In this document: positions 6,540 through 10,979 of the stretch, one piece after another
Numbering within the stretch: the stretch's first letter is position 1
How the letters are laid out: the number at the start of each line of letters is the position of its first letter
DNA from: DATKCJ01 sp035513275
Lineage (GTDB): Bacteria > Verrucomicrobiota > Verrucomicrobiia > Opitutales > Opitutaceae
DNA: 10,979 nucleotides
Direction of reading: 5' to 3'
Assembly: GCA_035513275.1 (NCBI GenBank)
Contig: DATKCJ010000194.1
Span: forward strand, 1 to 10,979
The notes under the pieces: generated by a model
Seen by the model: the letters and a program-made list of their open reading frames with translations, nothing else
Databases searched by the model: none
What the model was told of the DNA's origin: nothing
Program-made: the position numbers and the translations under genes

Positions 6540-8342
6540 ATGACCGACTCCGAGAACAAGGCCGCACCGTCGACCCCGAGCGACTTCATCCGCGACATCG
6601 TTGCCGCCGACCTCGCTTCTGGTCGCCACACAGAGATCGTCACGCGCTTTCCCCCCGAGCCCAACGGATACCTTCACCTCGGTCATGTGCGGTCCATCTG
6701 CCTGAACTTCGGCATCGCTCGCGAAAACAATGGCCGCTGCAACCTTCGCTTCGACGACACGAACCCCGCCAAGGAGGAGGTCGAATACGTCGAGGCGATT
6801 GTCACCGACGTGAAGTGGCTGATCGCCGGCTGGGCCGACCACTGCCTCGGCTTCAAGGCAAAGGGAGCGCTTCCAAATGAGCAACTTGTCGACGGCAACC
6901 CCGACTTCTTCGCCGCTCCGGTTCCCAATTCCGCAATCCCCAATCCGCAATCCGCAATCAAGGCCGAGCCCTTCTTCGCCTCCGACTACTTCGAGACGCT
7001 CTACGCCTACGCGCTGGATCTGATCCGGCGCGGCAAGGCCTACGTCTGCGACTTGAGTCCGGAAGACACCGAGAAATACCGCGGCGCCCCCGACCAGCCC
7101 GGCACAGACAGCCCGTGGCGCAACCGCAGCGTCGACGAAAACCTCGACCTGTTTGCGCGCATGCGTGCCGGCGAGTATCCCGATGCGGCGCGCACACTCC
7201 GCGCGAAGATCGACATGGCCTCGCCCAACGTCTGGCTGCGCGACCCGCTTCTCTACCGCATCCGTCACGTCGGCCACCACCACGCCGGCGACGGCTGGTG
7301 CATCTACCCTCTCTACGACTACGCCCACTGCCTCAGCGACTACGTCGAGGGTGTCACGCACAGCCTTTGCTCGCTCGAATTTGTGCCGCACCGTCCGCTC
7401 TACGACTGGATCCTTGAGAACCTCAGCCTGCCGCGCGCGCTGCCCCGCCAATACGAATTCGCCAAGCTGCTCCCCACCTACACGCTGCTCTCGAAGCGGA
7501 ATATTCTCCGGCTCGTGAAGGAGAACATCGTCTCAGGTTGGGATGATCCTCGCCTGCCCACGATCGTCGGCCTGCGCCGTCGCGGCGTTCCTGCGGCTGC
7601 GCTGCGTCGGTTCGCGATCGAAACGGGCATCACCACCTACAACGGTATCACCGACATCGCTGTCTTCGAGCACGCTCTGCGCGACGAACTCAACAACGCC
7701 GCCGAGCGCCGGCTCGCCGTGCTGCGCCCGATTAAGCTCGTGCTCACAAACATCGCACCCGGCGAGACAGTCGAGTGCGAGGCCGTCAACAATCCGCAGT
7801 CCGAGTCGCCAACCAAGCGCCCGCTCGCGCTGACGCGCGAGGTGTTCATCGAGTTCGACGACTTTGCCGAGGTGCCGCCGCCGAAGTTCTTCCGTCTGAA
7901 GCCCGGCGGCGAAGTGCGGCTCAAATATGCGTGCATCATCAAGCTCGACGAGATTGTGAAAGACGACTCCGGCGCTGTCACCGAGCTGCGCTGCACGGCC
8001 GATCTCTCCACGCGCTCCGGCCATCCAAACGCCGACAAGAAGGTCAAGGGCACGATTCACTGGGTCAGCGCTTCGGAGTGCATAGATGCCGAGGTGCGGC
8101 TCTACGATCGACTTTTCACCGTCCCCGAGCCCGCGGGCGAGGAGGATTTCATGAAGGTGCTGAACCCGAAGTCGCTCGAAACCGTCAACGCAAAGCTCGA
8201 GCCCTCGCTCGCCGGTCGCTGCGCTGGCGAGCGCTTCCAGTTCGAACGCCTCGGCTACTTCACCCTCGATTCGCGCGACTCAAAGCCGGACCGCCTCGTC
8301 TTCAACCGCACGATTACACTCCGCGACACCTGGGCGAAGTGA
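6540..8342 (+). CDS. glnS: Glutaminyl-tRNA synthetase
   Basis: This 600-residue class I synthetase charges tRNA-Gln with glutamine in the cytoplasm. It aligns by eye along its full length with E. coli GlnRS. Landmarks are FIRDIVAADLASGRH (16-30), the HIGH signature in PPEPNGYLHLGH (38-49), NLRFDDTNP (68-76), LRAKIDMASP (220-229), WCIYPLYDYAHCLSD (253-267), THSLCSLEF (273-281), the KMSKS-type LLSKR (316-320), SGWDDPRLPTI..LRRRG (332-349), and the C-terminal beta-barrel anticodon-binding part with KVKGTIHWVSA (501-511) and VFNRTITLRDTWAK at the end. The ATG at 6540 gives the usual N-terminus; an in-frame extension back to 6411 would overlap the amidohydrolase gene. Between residues 95 and 148 there are about 54 residues where E. 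coli has about 12, so roughly 42 extra residues, partly encoded by a heptamer repeat. No Shine-Dalgarno sequence precedes the ATG. Confidence 0.96.
   Translation: MTDSENKAAPSTPSDFIRDIVAADLASGRHTEIVTRFPPEPNGYLHLGHVRSICLNFGIARENNGRCNLRFDDTNPAKEEVEYVEAIVTDVKWLIAGWADHCLGFKAKGALPNEQLVDGNPDFFAAPVPNSAIPNPQSAIKAEPFFASDYFETLYAYALDLIRRGKAYVCDLSPEDTEKYRGAPDQPGTDSPWRNRSVDENLDLFARMRAGEYPDAARTLRAKIDMASPNVWLRDPLLYRIRHVGHHHAGDGWCIYPLYDYAHCLSDYVEGVTHSLCSLEFVPHRPLYDWILENLSLPRALPRQYEFAKLLPTYTLLSKRNILRLVKENIVSGWDDPRLPTIVGLRRRGVPAAALRRFAIETGITTYNGITDIAVFEHALRDELNNAAERRLAVLRPIKLVLTNIAPGETVECEAVNNPQSESPTKRPLALTREVFIEFDDFAEVPPPKFFRLKPGGEVRLKYACIIKLDEIVKDDSGAVTELRCTADLSTRSGHPNADKKVKGTIHWVSASECIDAEVRLYDRLFTVPEPAGEEDFMKVLNPKSLETVNAKLEPSLAGRCAGERFQFERLGYFTLDSRDSKPDRLVFNRTITLRDTWAK
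6924..6958 (+). repeat. Heptanucleotide tandem repeat inside glnS
   Basis: Four tandem units of CC(G/C)CAAT occupy 6931-6958 (CCGCAAT, CCCCAAT, CCGCAAT, CCGCAAT), preceded by a partial unit CCCAATT (6924-6930). Three heptamers make 21 bases, so the protein shows a seven-residue period, with SAI at residues 131-133 and again at 138-140. The tract sits in the extra loop of GlnRS and keeps the frame open. Confidence 0.8.
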
Positions 8343-8343
8343 C

Positions 8344-8394
8344 GTAGGGCAGGTCTCCGACCTGCCTCAGCGGCGGGTCAAAGACCCGCCCTAC
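8344..8394. repeat. Two-hairpin palindromic repeat between convergent glnS and rhamnosidase genes
   Basis: The element starts one base after the glnS stop. Hairpin A pairs GGCAGGTC (8348-8355) with GACCTGCC (8359-8366) around TCC. Hairpin B pairs GGCGGGTC (8372-8379) with GACCCGCC (8383-8390) around AAA. The whole unit is bounded by GTAGGGC (8344-8350) and GCCCTAC (8388-8394), a perfect 7-base inverted repeat. The stems of A and B differ at one base pair (A:T versus G:C), changed on both sides. It resembles dispersed palindromic repeats I recall from Opitutaceae-type genomes; copy number cannot be judged here. By position it could act as a bidirectional terminator, although no long T run follows. 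Confidence 0.82.
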
Positions 8395-8406
8395 TTTCAC
8401 ACACAG

Positions 8407-8420
8407 GACCCGCTCTACTT
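8407..8420. repeat. Degenerate partial copy of the palindromic repeat
   Basis: GACCCGCTCTACTT matches GACCCGCCCTACTT of the complete element (8383-8396) with one change, 24 bases downstream in the same orientation. On the minus strand it contains the TAG stop codon of the rhamnosidase gene (8417-8415), so the repeat fragment defines the end of that protein. Confidence 0.55.
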
Positions 8421-10817
8421 CGCGGCGACCGTTACAGTCTGCACGCCTGCATGAAGCGGGCGCTCGTTGCCTTGCCACCGGAAAGTGCCGCTGACGCCCT
8501 CGGGCAGCGAAATCTGCGCCTTCAGCGACGCACCATCACGCTCATACGCCACGCGTATCTCACCGTTCGGATGCGGCACGACTCCCTCCGCGCGCGTGAG
8601 GTGGCCGAAGTGCGGCTCGATCCGCACGGTCGCAAATCCCGGCGACGCGGGTTCGACTCCGCACACTGTTGCGAGAAATTCGTAGACCGGCGATGAACTC
8701 CATGCGTGGCAGTCGGAGCGCGTAGGGTCGGGCTTCTCGGCGAAGGTCGTGAGACCGCGCTCCAACATCGTCCGCCACGGCCCGAGCTGCGCGAGGTATT
8801 GGTCGCCAAGTCCGACGCGCTTCATCGCCCGAAGCAGGTAGAATCGGAAGTAGGTGCTCGCCTGCACGAGCGTCGCATCGGCGACCGTCCGCCGGATCAG
8901 ATCCGTCGCCTCTTCGCCTTCGACCGCACCGGCGAGAACCGCAAACGTGTTTGCGTGCTGGCTGAACGACTTCTTCGCCGGCGTGTCGGCAAACATCCGT
9001 CGCTCGTTGTCCCAACATCTTTCACGAACCGCTTCGATGAGACTCGCAGCCCGCGTTTCACAACGAACTGCGTCATCGTCCCGGCTAAACGCGCGGAACA
9101 GCTCTGCTGCGCGCTGGAGCGTGCAAGCGAGCTGAAGCGTCACGATCGCCGACCCGCCGTCATGCGCGCCGGGCGGATCGCCGCCTGTGCCGCGCGCATT
9201 GTCCCACGGCCACTCGTTGGTCCAGTCGACGAACGTCCAGTAGGTCAACGGACCAAGCATGCCCGTCTCCGGTTCGACCCGGCGTTCGAACCACCCGAGC
9301 ACAGCCTCGACGCCCGCCAGTCGGTCCCGCACAAACGCCTCGTCAGGCCGGTGCATCCAGTAGTCGTGCACCATGTCGATCCAGAACAGCGAGAACGTGT
9401 TGATCACCTGCGGCACGATCGACGGGTAGCGGCTTTGAGTAAGCCCCTCGGCAAGCCGCGAGCGATCGTAGAGCTCGATCGCATTTCGCATCAGCCGGTC
9501 GTCGCCGGAAACGTAGAGCGATATCAGCGCCTGGATGCGCGTGTCGCCGACGTATTGAAGCTGCTCGTAGTAGGGACAGTCGACGTAGGTCTCGATCGCG
9601 CAGAGACGCGCGGTCCGCCAGCCGACTTCCCAAATCTTCGCGAGCTCCGCATCGTCGCTCGTGAAGGCGCCACGTTCTTCGAACGGATAGCCGGTGAACA
9701 CGCCGTGCAAGTCGTCGATCCGCAATGGCTCGGCCGCGGTCTCGATCTCGAGTTGGACATAGCGATACGTGCGAAACGCGAGCGTAGTGAATAGTCGCTG
9801 CTCTCCGCCGTCTGGCAGAAACTCGTCGGTGACCCCTGCGATGTGACGCCCCTCGACCTCGTCGCGATTGCCCTTCGCGCCTTTCTCGTCGATCAACGCC
9901 TCGGCGTAGACAATGCGCACACGGCTCCCTTTTCCGCCCGACACGGTGAGTTGCGGAGTTGCATTGGTCTCCACGCCGTTGTCGAGGAGGACTATCGCGC
10001 GCGTCTGCGGCGGCACTTCGAGCGGTGCATTGCCCTCCACAAATCCTGTGGGCGCTTCGACTCCCTCAGTCCGGCGCACCTGAACAAACCGCACCTGCGT
10101 CTCCTCCATTAACGGGATGCTCCGCGGCATCAGCCAGTGATTGATATCCGTGCCGCGGCCATAGGGATTGCCAAGTCCGGTCAGCCGCGGCGCGCTCCAG
10201 GCTGCGGCATCGAAGTCCGCGTTACTCCAACCCCACGGGTGCGCTGAGGCGTCGAACCGGTCACCCGGTCCCACGACGACGTAGGTCGGAAGCGAGAAGC
10301 GGTTTGGCGTGCGCGACAAATCGTGCGCGACGCGCCAGGTGTCGTTCGTGTTTACGAGTTGCTCGGCATCCGAGTCGCCTTGAATAAGCAAGCCGGTCCG
10401 CTTGCCCACGATCGCATAGGGTGCGAGATCTCCGTAGCTCCAAACTTGCGCGGCGATCACGTTGGTTCCATCGCGCAACCAAGGAGCGAGGTCGATCGAG
10501 TCGTAGCGCCAGATCCATTCGTCACTCCGCTGAGGGCCGTAGGCTACCGACTCGCCGTTCACAAATAGCCTGTAGCGCGCATCCGCCGCGACATGGACAA
10601 TGAATCGCCCGGGCTTCTCAGCAACACTGAGTTCTTTCCGAAACAGGTAGACCCCGTAATCATTCGCCGGCGCATCCGGAGCGGTTATCCAGTGGGCCGT
10701 CCATTGTTCGCGGAGCCATCGCTCGGCTGGCCGCGCGGATGGAATAGGCGAGGCTGCCGAAAACACCGCAAGCGATGCCAGCACAAGACACAGGGCAAAA
10801 GTCGGTATGACTCTCAT
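8415..10817 (-). CDS. Secreted alpha-L-rhamnosidase, GH78 type
   Basis: This 800-residue protein has a signal peptide (about 1-22, MRVIPTFALCLVLASLAVFS), so it is exported. Residues about 38-150 form an N-terminal beta-sandwich-like region (WITAPDAPANDYGVYLFRKE; RYRLFVNGESVAYGPQRSDE), followed by further beta domains to about 380, an (alpha/alpha)6 catalytic barrel (about 385-712), and a small C-terminal beta domain (about 716-800). The DCPYYEQLQYVGD motif (413-425) places Asp413, Glu418 and Asp425 at the same spacing as the catalytic-site residues of Bacillus RhaB (D567, E572, D579), and TTFAE (Glu694) fits the general base. It should release terminal L-rhamnose from plant polysaccharides or glycosides by inversion. 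The Tyr-Tyr-Glu-Gln form of the motif differs from the common R(D/E)ER form, so substrate choice may differ. The ATG follows ACTCCACCCTA without a Shine-Dalgarno sequence. It is convergent with glnS. Confidence 0.85.
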   Translation of the reverse strand: MRVIPTFALCLVLASLAVFSAASPIPSARPAERWLREQWTAHWITAPDAPANDYGVYLFRKELSVAEKPGRFIVHVAADARYRLFVNGESVAYGPQRSDEWIWRYDSIDLAPWLRDGTNVIAAQVWSYGDLAPYAIVGKRTGLLIQGDSDAEQLVNTNDTWRVAHDLSRTPNRFSLPTYVVVGPGDRFDASAHPWGWSNADFDAAAWSAPRLTGLGNPYGRGTDINHWLMPRSIPLMEETQVRFVQVRRTEGVEAPTGFVEGNAPLEVPPQTRAIVLLDNGVETNATPQLTVSGGKGSRVRIVYAEALIDEKGAKGNRDEVEGRHIAGVTDEFLPDGGEQRLFTTLAFRTYRYVQLEIETAAEPLRIDDLHGVFTGYPFEERGAFTSDDAELAKIWEVGWRTARLCAIETYVDCPYYEQLQYVGDTRIQALISLYVSGDDRLMRNAIELYDRSRLAEGLTQSRYPSIVPQVINTFSLFWIDMVHDYWMHRPDEAFVRDRLAGVEAVLGWFERRVEPETGMLGPLTYWTFVDWTNEWPWDNARGTGGDPPGAHDGGSAIVTLQLACTLQRAAELFRAFSRDDDAVRCETRAASLIEAVRERCWDNERRMFADTPAKKSFSQHANTFAVLAGAVEGEEATDLIRRTVADATLVQASTYFRFYLLRAMKRVGLGDQYLAQLGPWRTMLERGLTTFAEKPDPTRSDCHAWSSSPVYEFLATVCGVEPASPGFATVRIEPHFGHLTRAEGVVPHPNGEIRVAYERDGASLKAQISLPEGVSGTFRWQGNERPLHAGVQTVTVAAK

Positions 10818-10979
10818 TAGGGTGGAGTCATGCTACTCGGGCTGGACGAGCTTGTCCCTGTCAAAATCGCACTCCCAGACGCTGCCGCGAAAACCTAAGA
10901 GCTTTCTGCATGCGCCGCAGGCCTTGGAATGCGCCAGTCCCCTGGCGCTTTCCCTATGCCGCACACCAGCCACTCTATT
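10818..10979. other. Upstream region of the rhamnosidase gene with palindromes
   Basis: No convincing gene is seen here. A near-perfect 14-base palindrome, GGACGAGCTTGTCC (10844-10857), lies 26 bases upstream of the rhamnosidase start. A minus-strand TTGACA (10864-10859), an ideal -35 hexamer, abuts it, but no good -10 box follows at 16-19 bases. Such a palindrome would suit a repressor site. A minus-strand frame is open from the right edge to a TAG at 10835-10833 (48 residues) and could be the tail of a gene outside the window or chance. Confidence 0.4.
10931..10948. repeat. GCGCCAG/CTGGCGC hairpin near right edge
   Basis: A perfect 7-bp inverted repeat, GCGCCAG (10931-10937) and CTGGCGC (10942-10948), surrounds a TCCC loop and is followed by TTTCCC on the plus strand. 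It could be a terminator or a dispersed palindromic repeat. I recall similar GCGCCAG-CTGGCGC units in Verrucomicrobiota genomes, but this is memory and unverified. No gene ends just before it on the plus strand, so a terminator role for a plus-strand gene is unlikely. Confidence 0.6.

Noticed and set aside
6519..7451. 310-codon minus-strand frame opposite glnS
   Set aside because: Antisense to an unambiguous GlnRS; the translation shows no recognisable motifs.
8344..8394. CRISPR-like or tRNA-like structure
   Set aside because: There are only two unequal palindromic hairpins, with no repeat-spacer pattern and no cloverleaf; a dispersed palindromic element explains it better.
8706..9794. 362-codon plus-strand frame opposite the rhamnosidase gene
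   Set aside because: Arg/His-rich shadow frame of a well-supported GH78 gene; no domain seen.
10830..10898. 22-codon plus-strand small frame (ATG at 10830) with upstream GGTGGAG
   Set aside because: The purine-rich stretch is only two bases from the ATG, too close for a ribosome site, and the peptide has no recognisable feature.

Overview
The window is high-GC bacterial DNA. The gene content and the style of the intergenic repeats fit Verrucomicrobiota, most likely an Opitutaceae-like lineage. This assignment rests on gene content and repeat style from memory, not on a search.

Left half (about 1-5485): a TonB energy-transduction module. A truncated tonB-like gene is read leftward off the edge (216 to 1). 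From 469, six genes run rightward as one tight operon: a secreted DUF3450-type protein, a long MotA/TolQ/ExbB protein with a periplasmic coiled-coil region (TtpC-like), a short ExbB, two consecutive ExbD proteins joined by a 4-base ATGA overlap, and a secreted TPR protein. The order matches the Vibrio TonB2/TtpC cluster (DUF3450, TtpC, ExbB2, ExbD2, TonB2, TPR), except that a second exbD occupies the TonB2 slot and the TonB-like gene lies upstream, divergently transcribed. Together the products would use the proton gradient to energise outer-membrane transport. The two exbD genes share a nearly identical 67-base patch around the channel helix. A hairpin terminator at 5510-5538 ends the operon.

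Middle (5553-8342): a metal-dependent amidohydrolase of the Amidohydrolase_2 type (minus strand) and, divergently, glutaminyl-tRNA synthetase (glnS, plus strand). GlnRS carries an insertion of about 40 residues in its catalytic half, and part of that insertion is encoded by a tandem heptanucleotide repeat.

Right part (8343-10979): a two-hairpin palindromic repeat starts one base after the glnS stop. A degenerate piece of it supplies the stop codon of the convergent, secreted GH78-type alpha-L-rhamnosidase (minus strand). The right edge holds a near-palindrome and a GCGCCAG/CTGGCGC hairpin upstream of that gene, but no convincing gene. A secreted plant-polysaccharide hydrolase beside TonB energisation machinery is consistent with a polysaccharide-degrading, TonB-dependent-receptor-using lifestyle, but nothing in the sequence links the two functionally.

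Several start codons lack a Shine-Dalgarno sequence and instead follow a C/T-rich leader ending close to CTAATG.
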